Assembly (NCBI RefSeq): GCF_000241325.1
Contig: NZ_BAEI01000032.1
Span: 1-64,000 of the forward strand
Direction: 5' to 3'
Source of the DNA: Gordonia polyisoprenivorans NBRC 16320 = JCM 10675
Lineage (GTDB): Bacteria; Actinomycetota; Actinomycetes; Mycobacteriales; Mycobacteriaceae
DNA length: 64,000 nt
Shown: positions 12,617 to 22,662 of the stretch, piece after piece
Layout of the letters: every line of letters begins with the position of its first letter
Position numbering within the stretch: position 1 is the stretch's first letter
Program-made: the position numbers and the translations under genes
The notes under the pieces: model-generated
Seen by the model: the letters and a program-made list of their open reading frames with translations, nothing else
Told to the model about the DNA's origin: nothing
The model's database searches: none

Positions 12617-13572
12617 TGCCCGGGCGCCTGTCGGGTCGCGCCGCTGACCGGCCCGGATGCGGTGCGTACCGAACGGGACACCCCGGCACCGGACAGTTCG
12701 GCGGCCACGGCCACCGCGGCCTCGGCGTCGGCGCACAGGAAGGCGCACGTCGGCCCCGATCCGGAGACGATGCCGTTCAACGCGCCTGCGTCGACGCCGG
12801 CGCGCAGCGTTCGGCGCAGTCCCGGCTGCAGACTCAGTGCGGCCGGCTGCAGATCGTTGTGCAGCAGCGGCGCGATCTGCGTCGGCTCCCCGGTGGTCAG
12901 GGCCTGCACCAGCTCGTCGGGCCGCGGGTTGTGCACGTCGAAGGCGTCGGCGTGGTCGGCGCGCAGACGGTCGAGTTCGGCGAAGACGGCCGGCGTGGAC
13001 AGTCCGTCGCGCGCGAACGCCAGCACCCAGTGCAGCTCACCGCGCGCGATCATCGGCATCAGTTGTTCACCGCGGCCGGTGCCCATCGCGGTACCGCCCT
13101 GGACCGAGAAGGGCACGTCGCTGCCTAGACCGGCGGCGATCTCCAGCAGCTCCGCACGCGGCAGATCGAGTTTCCACAGTGCGGCGAGAGCCACCAGGGC
13201 ACCCGCGGCGTCGGCGCTGCCGCCGGCCATTCCGCCGGCGACCGGGATGCGTTTGACGATCTCGATGGCCACCCGCGGATCGCGGTCGGCCCACTTGCCG
13301 AGCGCGCGGACGGCCTTGATCGCCAGGTTGTCGTCGTCGAGGGGTACGTCGGCGGCGTCGGCGCCTCGTCCGCCCTCGCGGCGCAGCGTCACCCCGAGGG
13401 CGGCGGCGCGCGCGACGGTGACGTCGTCGTACAACGAGAGCGCCTGGTAGACGGTGACGAGATCGTGGTAGCCGTCGTCGCGGAGCGGGCCGACGCCGAG
13501 GTGAAGATTCATCTTGGCGGGCACGCGCACGGAAACGGCGTCGGAGATCACCGACAGGGACGCTGGGGACAC
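12613..13572 (-). CDS. ispE: 4-diphosphocytidyl-2-C-methyl-D-erythritol kinase
   Basis: A 319-residue GHMP kinase that phosphorylates CDP-methylerythritol in the non-mevalonate isoprenoid pathway. It begins with the IspE motif [13 protein letters not shown] (Lys20 at the active site). The glycine-rich ATP loop [15 protein letters not shown] is at about 110-124, and GSDVPF and [11 protein letters not shown] follow. The GTG at 13572 gives the usual short lead before RVPAK; the frame stays open upstream but loses family character. It normally follows ksgA in the tatD-rpfB-ksgA-ispE cluster. Here ksgA is about 4.2 kb away, separated by an HAD gene, an F420-type oxidoreductase and helR. It overlaps the downstream lipase by 4 bases. 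Confidence 0.93.
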   Translation of the reverse strand: MSPASLSVISDAVSVRVPAKMNLHLGVGPLRDDGYHDLVTVYQALSLYDDVTVARAAALGVTLRREGGRGADAADVPLDDDNLAIKAVRALGKWADRDPRVAIEIVKRIPVAGGMAGGSADAAGALVALAALWKLDLPRAELLEIAAGLGSDVPFSVQGGTAMGTGRGEQLMPMIARGELHWVLAFARDGLSTPAVFAELDRLRADHADAFDVHNPRPDELVQALTTGEPTQIAPLLHNDLQPAALSLQPGLRRTLRAGVDAGALNGIVSGSGPTCAFLCADAEAAVAVAAELSGAGVSRSVRTASGPVSGATRQAPGQ

Positions 13573-13603
13573 GGGTATCCAGGGTAGTGAATCGCCGTGC
13601 GAG

Positions 13604-14290
13604 TCACGGTTGCCAACCCCGTTCGACCAGCGCGGCGACGTCGTCGACGACCTCGATCGCGCCCGCATCGAGCAACTCCGCGCCCGCGAAACCACCGGTC
13701 CGCACACCGACGCAGGCGATACCGAGTTCGTTCGCCGACGCCACGTCCCACACGCTGTCGCCGACGAGGACCGCGGTGTCACCGCCGGAACGTTCACGCG
13801 CGACCGCCAGGAGATCCGGCGCAGGCTTGGAGTTCTCGGCGTCGTCGGCGCTGGTCACGACGGCGAAATCGGAGCGCGTCAGGCCCAGTAGATCCAGCGC
13901 TGCGTCGGTGAACTCCTGCGCCCCCGACGACGCGAGCGCCACCCGATAGCCGGCATCGGCGAGCATCCGCACCAGTTCCGCCGCACGCGGCAGCGCGCGC
14001 ACCTCGGGTAGCAGCTTGCGGTATTGCTGGGCCCACTTGTCGCGCAGGTCATCGCCGAGGGAGTTCTCGACGTCCGGCCCGCAGATCTCCCCCACCAGCT
14101 GATCGCCGCCCATCCCGATCGCGCGGTGGATACGCCACCATTCGGGGTACAGATCGTGCCCGGCGAAGGCGCGCTGCCACGCCAAGGCGTGCAGATGGTT
14201 CGAGTCGATGAGCGTACCGTCGACGTCGAGGAGCACGGTGTCCACAGGCGCCTCTTCGGTCGGCGTCTCTGTCCGGTCGGTGTGCGTCAT
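13604..14290 (-). CDS. HAD-superfamily hydrolase (phosphatase/phosphoglucomutase-like)
   Basis: A 228-residue HAD phosphatase with motif [11 protein letters not shown] (nucleophile Asp), motif II SSG, a conserved Lys in NSKPAPD, and motif IV GDSVWD. A helical cap of subfamily I lies between motifs I and II. The substrate is a small phosphate ester that sequence cannot identify. The ATG at 14290 follows AGGAGTGACAGCG. It is the first gene of the minus-strand run into ispE (31-base gap) and is divergent from the LLM oxidoreductase. Confidence 0.85.
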   Translation of the reverse strand: MTHTDRTETPTEEAPVDTVLLDVDGTLIDSNHLHALAWQRAFAGHDLYPEWWRIHRAIGMGGDQLVGEICGPDVENSLGDDLRDKWAQQYRKLLPEVRALPRAAELVRMLADAGYRVALASSGAQEFTDAALDLLGLTRSDFAVVTSADDAENSKPAPDLLAVARERSGGDTAVLVGDSVWDVASANELGIACVGVRTGGFAGAELLDAGAIEVVDDVAALVERGWQP

Positions 14291-14433
14291 CGCTGTCACT
14301 CCTGTTCCTCTTGGGTCGAGACCACGTGCCCACCATCCACCTTCGCACTGTTGGACGTCGAGCCGGTGGGACGTCGAGGTGGCGTCACTTCCGATTCGCT
14401 CGGACGTCCGCACCGATCAGAAGGAGCGCGAGC

Positions 14434-15432
14434 ATGGCGACACGATTCGGATACACCCTCATGACCGAGCAGGCCGGACCCCGGCAGCTGGTCCGGGACG
14501 CGGTGGCCGCCGAGAAGGCCGGCTTCGATTTCGAGGTGTCCAGCGATCATTACTTCCCGTGGCTGTCGGCGCAGGGCCACGCACCGTACGCATGGACGGT
14601 GCTCGGCGCGGTGGCTCACGCGACCGAGCAGGTCGAGCTGATGACCTACGTGACCTGCCCGACGATTCGTTACCACCCGGCCATCATCGCCCAGAAGGCC
14701 GCGACCCTGCAGTTGCTCGCCGAGGGCCGGTTCATTCTCGGACTCGGTAGCGGTGAGAACCTCAACGAGCATGTCGTCGGCGCGGGGTGGCCTGCCGTCT
14801 CCGAGCGGCACGCCATGCTCTCCGAGGCGATCGAGATCATCCGGGCATTGCTCGACGGCGGTCTCGTCGACCATCGCGGCGAGTACTTCCAGGTCGATTC
14901 GGCACGGATCTGGGATCTGCCCGACGACGGTGTGCCCATCGGCGTGGCGGTGTCCGGACCCCGTTCGATCGACGAATTCGGGCCTCTCGCAGACCATCTC
15001 ATCGCCGTCGAGCCGAACGCGGACTTCATCGAGCACTGGAATGCCAATTCCGAGACCACCTCGATCGGGCAGGGCGCCGCGCTCGACCCGGCGCGCGCGA
15101 TCGGCCAGATCCCGATCTGTTGGGACCCCGACCGTGACACCGCGGTGGCCCGCGCCCACGACCAGTTCCGGTGGTTCGCCGGGGGCTGGCACGTGAACGC
15201 GAACCTGCCGACCACCGCGGCGTTCGCCGGCGCCACCCAGTTCGTCACCCCCGACGACGTCGCGGCCAACATCCCCTGCGGGTCGGATCTCGACGAACTC
15301 GTCGACGGGATCCGGCCATTCGTCGACGCCGGATTCACCGACGTCGCACTCGTTCAGATCGGCGGCGAGAGCCAGGAGCGGTTCCTCGACGAGGCGGCCG
15401 GGCCGTTGCTGGAGAAGTTGCGGTCGGCCTGA
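14434..15432 (+). CDS. F420-dependent LLM-class oxidoreductase (G6PD-like family)
   Basis: A 332-residue luciferase-like monooxygenase-fold protein, close to the F420-dependent glucose-6-phosphate dehydrogenase-related group. Features: FGYTLMTEQAGPRQLVRDA at the start, SSDHYFPW near residue 39, THATEQ-like segments, CPTIRYHPA and LGLGSGENLNEHV. Such enzymes oxidise or reduce small substrates with cofactor F420. The presence of one implies the cell makes F420, as Mycobacteriales do. The ATG at 14434 follows AAGGAGCG, a strong ribosome site. True glucose-6-phosphate activity is not assured, since many paralogues act on other substrates. It stands alone between the divergent HAD gene and helR. 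Confidence 0.85.
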   Translation: MATRFGYTLMTEQAGPRQLVRDAVAAEKAGFDFEVSSDHYFPWLSAQGHAPYAWTVLGAVAHATEQVELMTYVTCPTIRYHPAIIAQKAATLQLLAEGRFILGLGSGENLNEHVVGAGWPAVSERHAMLSEAIEIIRALLDGGLVDHRGEYFQVDSARIWDLPDDGVPIGVAVSGPRSIDEFGPLADHLIAVEPNADFIEHWNANSETTSIGQGAALDPARAIGQIPICWDPDRDTAVARAHDQFRWFAGGWHVNANLPTTAAFAGATQFVTPDDVAANIPCGSDLDELVDGIRPFVDAGFTDVALVQIGGESQERFLDEAAGPLLEKLRSA

Positions 15433-15619
15433 GCGCTGACGCTGGAACGCGGTGCGTGCCAGGCCACGGAAATGCTGTTCTGTCAACGGATCTCCGCCGA
15501 ACGCACCCTGACCTCCGTTCTTACCCGAAGGCCATGACCGGACTGCGAAGTCAACGTTGCATAGTCGGTACCCGCCCTCCACAGTGGACGTCGTTGGTCG
15601 AACGACGGAAGACGGGTCA

Positions 15620-17734
15620 ATGGCTGAGATCACCGACAGGGCAACGCAGATCGCAGAGGAGCAGGTCGCAGAGGAGCAGCAGGCCGTCGACACGATGTAC
15701 ACACGCCTCGACACCGAGACGATGACCGGTCTCCGAGCGCGCGAGGAGGCCCTCTCGTCGCCCATCGACGGTCCCGAAGATCGTGTTGCGCGAGACGCCG
15801 ATCTCTCACGTCTGGACAAGGCCATCCGTCGGCTCCGAAAGGCCGAACACGCACTGTGTTTCGGGCGGATCGACGGAACCACCGGCGGCGCGCCACTGTA
15901 CATCGGTCGGATCGGGCTCCTGTCGGACTCGCACCGCACCCTGCTCGTGGACTGGCGGGCCGACGCTGCTCGACCCTTCTACGCGGCGACCGCGGCGTCA
16001 CCGCTCGGGGTGCGTCGGCGTCGTCACCTGCGACTGCGAGACCGTGAGGTCGTCGAGCTCACCGACGAGATCCTCGACGGGACCGCACCGATCGATACCG
16101 ACGTCGTCGGCGACAGCCCCCTCGTCTCTGCACTCAGTGGAGCCCGGACGGGTCGGATGCGCGAAGCGATGGCGACATTGCAAGCCGAGCAGGACGAGAT
16201 CGTCAGATCCGAACACCGCGGAATCATGGTTGTCGATGGCGGCCCGGGAACGGGCAAGACGATCGTTGCCCTGCATCGGGCGGCGTATGTGCTGTACGCG
16301 TTTCCCGCGATTGCCGATCGCGGAGTACTGGTGTTCGGACCGAACAGACGATTTCTCACCTATATCTCCGACGTTCTGCCGTCCCTGGGTGAGAACGATG
16401 TCGCCCTGCGTACGCCCACCGACCTGGTGGATTTCACGGTAACGCGCACAGAGACCGATCCGATCGCACTCGCGAAGGGCTGCAAACACTTTGCCGAACT
16501 TCTCGCCGGTCGAGTCGAGACCTCACAGCCTCGTGGGATACCCCTTCGATTGCGGACCGGGTACGGCGCGGTCGTGCTTGATCCCGCGCGCGTGGATGCC
16601 GCGCGCCGCAGCGCGTTGCAGGGCGGCGTCGGCCACAACCGGGCACGGCAGGCATTCCTCGAACAGATCGTTGACGAGGTGGTGACGGAGTTGGAAGCAC
16701 AAACCGCACAGGAGATCTCGGACTTCGAGGACGAGATCAGAAACGTACTCGGCATCGATCTCGATCGAATGTTCGCCGGCGAGGCCCGGCCGTCGGGGTA
16801 TGACGACGACGGCAGCGGGGAGCTCGAGATCGACTGGGACCGTATCCACGATGATCTCCTCGACGACGCCGAAATCACACGGGCCATCGACGAGGTCTGG
16901 CCATTCCTCACCGCCGAAGGCGTGGTGCGTGACGTGCTCACCGACGCCGTCTCGCTCACCCGCCACTTCCCCCGGTGCACCGACAAGGACGTCGCCTCGA
17001 TCGTCGACTGCGCTCGACAAGGTTGGAGCATGGCCGATCTGGCCCTCCTGGATGAAGCCCGCACGCTCGTCGACGGGCCACCGGAGTCGGTATATGGACA
17101 CATCGTCGTCGACGAGGCGCAGCAACTCTCGCAGATGCAGTGGCGGATGCTCATGCGTCGATGCCCGAACCACTCGATGACCATCGTCGGCGACCTCGCC
17201 CAGGCGGGACCGACCACGACCATCAGCTCCTGGGGCGAGGCGCTGCACCCTTTTGTCGACGACCGCTTTGTCCACCACACTCTCACGATCAACTACCGCA
17301 CCACCGCGGAGATCTTGGAAACGACGGCGCCCGTCCTCGCGCGTATCGCTCCCACACAGCGGCTTTCACGCTCGATACGTCATGGCGAACATCCGACGAC
17401 CGGCATCGTCGCGAACGATGCCGTCAACTCCGAGGTGGACGAACTGCTCGCGGCGATACGGGCAGCGCACCCCGGGGAGCTCATCGGCATCATCACCACG
17501 GCACGGCGCGCATCGTGCTTCGACGCCGGCGCACTCGGAGACGATGTGATGGTCGTGCCGGCCGCCGACGCACGTGGTCTGGAATTCGACACCGTGATCG
17601 TGCTCGGCGCCAACGAGATCCGGGGTGCGGACCACTCCGGTCTCCGAGATCTCTACGTGGCACAGACCCGGGCGACCAAGCGCCTGGTCATGCTCGACTT
17701 CGGCGGGCCCGTTCCTGACGACGGTGCGGCCTGA
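15620..17734 (+). CDS. helR: RNA polymerase recycling ATPase, HelR/HelD-like
   Basis: A 704-residue superfamily-1 helicase-like ATPase. The N-terminal part has a long, charged coiled segment (about 1-80, EEQQAVDTMYTRLDTETMTG) and the GRIDGTTGGAPLYIGRIGL element of HelD proteins, which inserts into RNA polymerase. Walker A GGPGTGKTIVALHRAA is at about 207-222, Walker B is VVDEAQQLSQMQW, and a C-terminal motor domain with VPAADARGLEFD follows. HelD/HelR proteins remove stalled RNA polymerase; actinobacterial HelR can confer rifamycin tolerance. No rifamycin-associated palindrome was recognised in the 187 bases upstream. It interrupts the usual ksgA-ispE adjacency. A strong hairpin terminator follows. 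Confidence 0.85.
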   Translation: MAEITDRATQIAEEQVAEEQQAVDTMYTRLDTETMTGLRAREEALSSPIDGPEDRVARDADLSRLDKAIRRLRKAEHALCFGRIDGTTGGAPLYIGRIGLLSDSHRTLLVDWRADAARPFYAATAASPLGVRRRRHLRLRDREVVELTDEILDGTAPIDTDVVGDSPLVSALSGARTGRMREAMATLQAEQDEIVRSEHRGIMVVDGGPGTGKTIVALHRAAYVLYAFPAIADRGVLVFGPNRRFLTYISDVLPSLGENDVALRTPTDLVDFTVTRTETDPIALAKGCKHFAELLAGRVETSQPRGIPLRLRTGYGAVVLDPARVDAARRSALQGGVGHNRARQAFLEQIVDEVVTELEAQTAQEISDFEDEIRNVLGIDLDRMFAGEARPSGYDDDGSGELEIDWDRIHDDLLDDAEITRAIDEVWPFLTAEGVVRDVLTDAVSLTRHFPRCTDKDVASIVDCARQGWSMADLALLDEARTLVDGPPESVYGHIVVDEAQQLSQMQWRMLMRRCPNHSMTIVGDLAQAGPTTTISSWGEALHPFVDDRFVHHTLTINYRTTAEILETTAPVLARIAPTQRLSRSIRHGEHPTTGIVANDAVNSEVDELLAAIRAAHPGELIGIITTARRASCFDAGALGDDVMVVPAADARGLEFDTVIVLGANEIRGADHSGLRDLYVAQTRATKRLVMLDFGGPVPDDGAA

Positions 17735-17750
17735 TCCCTTTACGCTGGCC

Positions 17751-17794
17751 GTTTTCCCTCGCGCGCAACGATTTCCTTGCGCGGGAGGGAAAAC
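17751..17794. terminator. Strong bidirectional hairpin terminator between helR and ksgA
   Basis: 18-base arms at 17751-17768 and 17777-17794 pair with a single mismatch around an 8-base loop. The outer arms are GTTTTCCCTC and GAGGGAAAAC, so the hairpin ends in a T run on both strands. It sits between convergent genes. Confidence 0.85.
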
Positions 17795-17822
17795 GACTAG
17801 CGGGAAGCAGTAAGTGGTGCGC

Positions 17823-19848
<2,026 letters not shown>

Positions 19849-19963
19849 TCATCCCCCGACACCGGCGCGAGGTGGTCGTCCCGACAGGCCCGAGGGCCCA
19901 CATCCCGAGGAACGAAACCACCGCCGAGGCGACGGATCACAATACGATAACGAGCAGGGGTGA

Positions 19964-20917
19964 TTACTGCAAAGACAGCCGGTACACGCGCCGCGCGTTG
20001 TCGCCGAGTGTCCGCGCCATCGTGTGCTCATCCGTTCGACGGACATCGGCGAGCCACCGCGCCGAATAGGGCAGGCAATAGGACTGATTCGGCTGGCCAC
20101 GGTAGGGATGCGGGGTCAGGAAAGGTGCGTCGGTCTCGACGAGGATCTGCCCATCGGGAACCAGGTGAGCTGCCTCACGCAACTCGGCGGCATTGGCAAA
20201 TGTCACAGTTCCAGCAAAACTCAGAAAATAACCGCGATCTATGCATTCGCGAGCAACGTTTCGGTCACCGGAGAAGCAATGCATGATCACGGAGTCCGGG
20301 GAGCCCTCGGCCGCCAGGATGTCGAGGAGGTCGTGGTCGGCCTCCCGGTTGTGGATCATCAACGGTTTGCCGATCCGCTTGGCCAAATCGATGTGCCAGG
20401 CGAAGGCCTCCTTCTGCACCTCCGGCGACGCCGCCGACTCGGACTTGCCGGGCCAGTAGTAGTCGAGACCGGTCTCGCCGATCGCCACCACCCGCGCATC
20501 GGCGGCCATCTGTTCGAGTTCGGCGCGCGCCGCATCGTCGAGTTCGCCCGCGTGGGTGGGATGCAGCGCAACCGCGGCGAACGCCCGATCGTCCCAGTGC
20601 GCGGCGTCGAGGGCCCAGCGCGCGTCGATCATGTCGTCGGCGACGGTGACGACCTGCCCGACGCCGACCCTCTCGGCGTGATCGAGAATGGCCCGCACCG
20701 AGTCCGCATCCCGGCCCCCGCAGGCGGCGAGATGGGTGTGCGCGTCGACCAGCCCCGGCAGCGGCTCGGGGTCCGGCGGCGGCTCCCGACGCCGCCGCTT
20801 CTTGGCCGCCTTGGCGCTCTCGGCCTTCATCGAAGCGCTGTCGGCGGTGTGGTGGGCGCTGTCGGCGGTGTGGTGGGCGCTGTCGGCGGTGTGGTGGGCG
20901 CTGTCGGCGTCGGTCAT
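19964..20917 (-). CDS. tatD: TatD-family metal-dependent deoxyribonuclease
   Basis: A 317-residue TIM-barrel hydrolase with the TatD metal ligands: VDAHTHLAACG, IGETGLDYYW, HNREADHD, MHCFSGD and ETDAPFLTPHPYRG. The family trims 3' ends of DNA and D-Tyr-tRNA-type adducts. The odd feature is an N-terminal extension of ~55 residues, absent from ordinary TatD. It begins with three perfect copies of the heptad ADSAHHT, encoded by a 21-base tandem repeat, then a Lys/Arg/Pro-rich segment (KKRRRREPPPDPEPLPG). The ATG at 20917 is the only start that includes this tail; starts just before LPGLVDAH would give a normal enzyme. It is 136 bases upstream of rpfB. Confidence 0.9.
   Translation of the reverse strand: MTDADSAHHTADSAHHTADSAHHTADSASMKAESAKAAKKRRRREPPPDPEPLPGLVDAHTHLAACGGRDADSVRAILDHAERVGVGQVVTVADDMIDARWALDAAHWDDRAFAAVALHPTHAGELDDAARAELEQMAADARVVAIGETGLDYYWPGKSESAASPEVQKEAFAWHIDLAKRIGKPLMIHNREADHDLLDILAAEGSPDSVIMHCFSGDRNVARECIDRGYFLSFAGTVTFANAAELREAAHLVPDGQILVETDAPFLTPHPYRGQPNQSYCLPYSARWLADVRRTDEHTMARTLGDNARRVYRLSLQ
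20837..20909 (-). repeat. 21-base tandem repeat encoding ADSAHHT in TatD N-terminus
   Basis: Three identical 21-base units (20837-20857, 20858-20878, 20879-20899) are followed by a partial fourth. The repeat keeps the reading frame, so slippage would change heptad number without breaking tatD. Confidence 0.9.
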
Positions 20918-20966
20918 GGGGCCAACTGTAGGGCTCGGCGCACCGGGGTCGGGGTTACCGGTCCGC

Positions 20967-21827
20967 CTACAGGTCGACGCTGCCGGTGATGACGGTCGTG
21001 CTCTCGCCGCCGATCCAGATGTTCTCCCCGTCGTCGGTGACGTGCACGCGTCCGGACCGGCCGAGCACGGTTCCCTGAGCAGCCACATAGGACGACGGCG
21101 CCAGACCGGCGCCGCGGAGCCACATCGCGATGCCGGCGTTGAGACTGCCGGTGACCGGGTCCTCGGGGATGCCGTCGCCGGGTGCGAACGCGCGGACCTC
21201 GAACATCACATCGGTGTCGGGGGCGGTCGCCTCGGTGTGGGCGCCGACGAGCCCCACCTCATGGTCGCCGAGGGCGGCGAAGTCGGGGGTCACCTCGAGC
21301 ACGCGCTGCGCCGAATCGAGCTGCAACACCATCCACCGCGGCCCGTTGATCACCCATTCGGCGGCGAGTACGTGCTGCGGGTCCACGCCGAGGGCGGCGG
21401 TCACCTCGGCGCGGGTGTCGTCGGCGACCGGCCCGGAGCGGCTCAGGGGCGGCGCGGCGAAGGCCAGGCGACCGTCGGTCCGTCGGATGCGCACCAGCCC
21501 GACACCGCACTCCTGCACGATGTCGTCGCCCGCGGCGACACCCCCGGCGGCGAGCCACGCATGCGCCGACCCCAGCGTCGGATGCCCGGCGAAGGGCATC
21601 TCCGAGCCGGGAGTGAAGATCCGCAGCCGGTAGTCGGCGTCCGGGTCGGTCGGCGGCAGCAGGAACGTGGTTTCCGACAGATTGGTCCATCGTGCGAACG
21701 CCGCCATCTGTTCGTCGCTGATCCCGTCGGCGTCCACGACCACCGCCACCGGATTGCCGGAGACCGGTTGGGACGCGAAGACATCGACCTGGGCGAAGCG
21801 TCGGGACTGTACGACATCACGAGACAT
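20967..21827 (-). CDS. PhzF-family isomerase/epimerase-like protein
   Basis: A 286-residue PhzF fold protein made of two similar hot-dog-like halves. N-terminal motif QVDVFASQPVSGNPVAVV and the conserved catalytic-region Glu in TNLSETTFLL match the family. So do RIFTPGSEMPFAGHPTLGSA and the later EDPVTGSLNAGIAMWL. PhzF itself isomerises a phenazine precursor, but no other phenazine genes are here, so this is a stand-alone member of unknown substrate. The ATG at 21827 is preferred; ATGs at 21842 and 21845 are alternatives. It lies 49 bases upstream of tatD on the same strand and is divergent from the HAD/GH65 pair. Confidence 0.85.
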   Translation of the reverse strand: MSRDVVQSRRFAQVDVFASQPVSGNPVAVVVDADGISDEQMAAFARWTNLSETTFLLPPTDPDADYRLRIFTPGSEMPFAGHPTLGSAHAWLAAGGVAAGDDIVQECGVGLVRIRRTDGRLAFAAPPLSRSGPVADDTRAEVTAALGVDPQHVLAAEWVINGPRWMVLQLDSAQRVLEVTPDFAALGDHEVGLVGAHTEATAPDTDVMFEVRAFAPGDGIPEDPVTGSLNAGIAMWLRGAGLAPSSYVAAQGTVLGRSGRVHVTDDGENIWIGGESTTVITGSVDL

Positions 21828-21951
21828 GGCCTCATGGTTCATCATTCGCGTCGCACGCGTCCACACATTTGTGCACCTGCGCGACACCCGGCGGATCCGC
21901 GTCGCTCGCATAGCGCGCCCCAGCCGCCACAGACGGGTAGCGTGGCCACTC

Positions 21952-22662
21952 GTGTTGGGTTTGCCAGATGACGTCACCGTCGCGCTCTTCGACCTCGACG
22001 GCGTCCTCACCAGTACCGCCGTCCTGCATCGCCATGCGTGGAAGGCGGCGTTCGATGCCTACCTTCGTCAGCGTGACGGCGAGGGGTTCACGCCGTTCAC
22101 CGAACAGGACTACCTCGACCACGTCGACGGCCGTCCGCGCGACGACGGCGTGCGTGCCTTCCTCGCCAGCCGCGGGATCGACGACGTCGACGACGCCACC
22201 GTCGAGTCGATCGGCAGCGGGAAGAACGAGATGTTCCTCGCCAGCCTCGAACGCGATGGGGTGAACCCGTATCCGGGATCGGTGCGCTATCTGCAGGCCG
22301 CCAAGGATGCCGGACTGCGGATCGCGGTGGTGACCTCGTCGAAGAACGGTGCCGCGGTGCTCGACGCCGCCGATCTGTCGAAGTTCGTGGAGGTTCGCGT
22401 GGACGGTCTCGAGACGGCCGCCGCGGGACTGCGCGGCAAGCCCGCCCCCGATTCGTATCTTCTCGGAGCACAGCGGATGGGCGTCGAGCCCTCCGCCGCC
22501 GCGGTCTTCGAGGATGCGATCTCCGGAGTCCAGGCCGGGGCCGCCGGTCATTTCGGCTACGTCGTCGGTATCGACCGGGTCGGCGGCACCCAGGCCGCGT
22601 CGATGACCGCGGCCGGGGCGTCCATCGTCGTCAACGATCTCGAGGAGTTACTCCCCGCATGA
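21952..22662 (+). CDS. Beta-phosphoglucomutase-type HAD hydrolase
   Basis: A 236-residue HAD protein with motif I ALFDLDGVLTSTAVLH, the acid/base region TEQDYLDHVDGRPRDDGV, VVTSSKNG (motif II), GKPAPDSYL and FEDAISGVQAG. This is the layout of beta-phosphoglucomutases, which convert beta-glucose 1-phosphate to glucose 6-phosphate. Its stop overlaps the start of the GH65 phosphorylase in ATGA, so the phosphorylase product would feed this mutase. A GTG start at 21952 is chosen; a TTG follows immediately. The same gene pair occurs in M. tuberculosis (Rv3400-Rv3401, from memory). Confidence 0.88.
   Translation: MLGLPDDVTVALFDLDGVLTSTAVLHRHAWKAAFDAYLRQRDGEGFTPFTEQDYLDHVDGRPRDDGVRAFLASRGIDDVDDATVESIGSGKNEMFLASLERDGVNPYPGSVRYLQAAKDAGLRIAVVTSSKNGAAVLDAADLSKFVEVRVDGLETAAAGLRGKPAPDSYLLGAQRMGVEPSAAAVFEDAISGVQAGAAGHFGYVVGIDRVGGTQAASMTAAGASIVVNDLEELLPA

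Noticed and set aside
15433..15619. Rifamycin-associated element upstream of helR
   Set aside because: No match to the known palindromic RAE was found, so rifamycin induction is not claimed.
20967..21827. Phenazine biosynthesis cluster
   Set aside because: Only a single PhzF-fold gene; no phzA-E or G neighbours.
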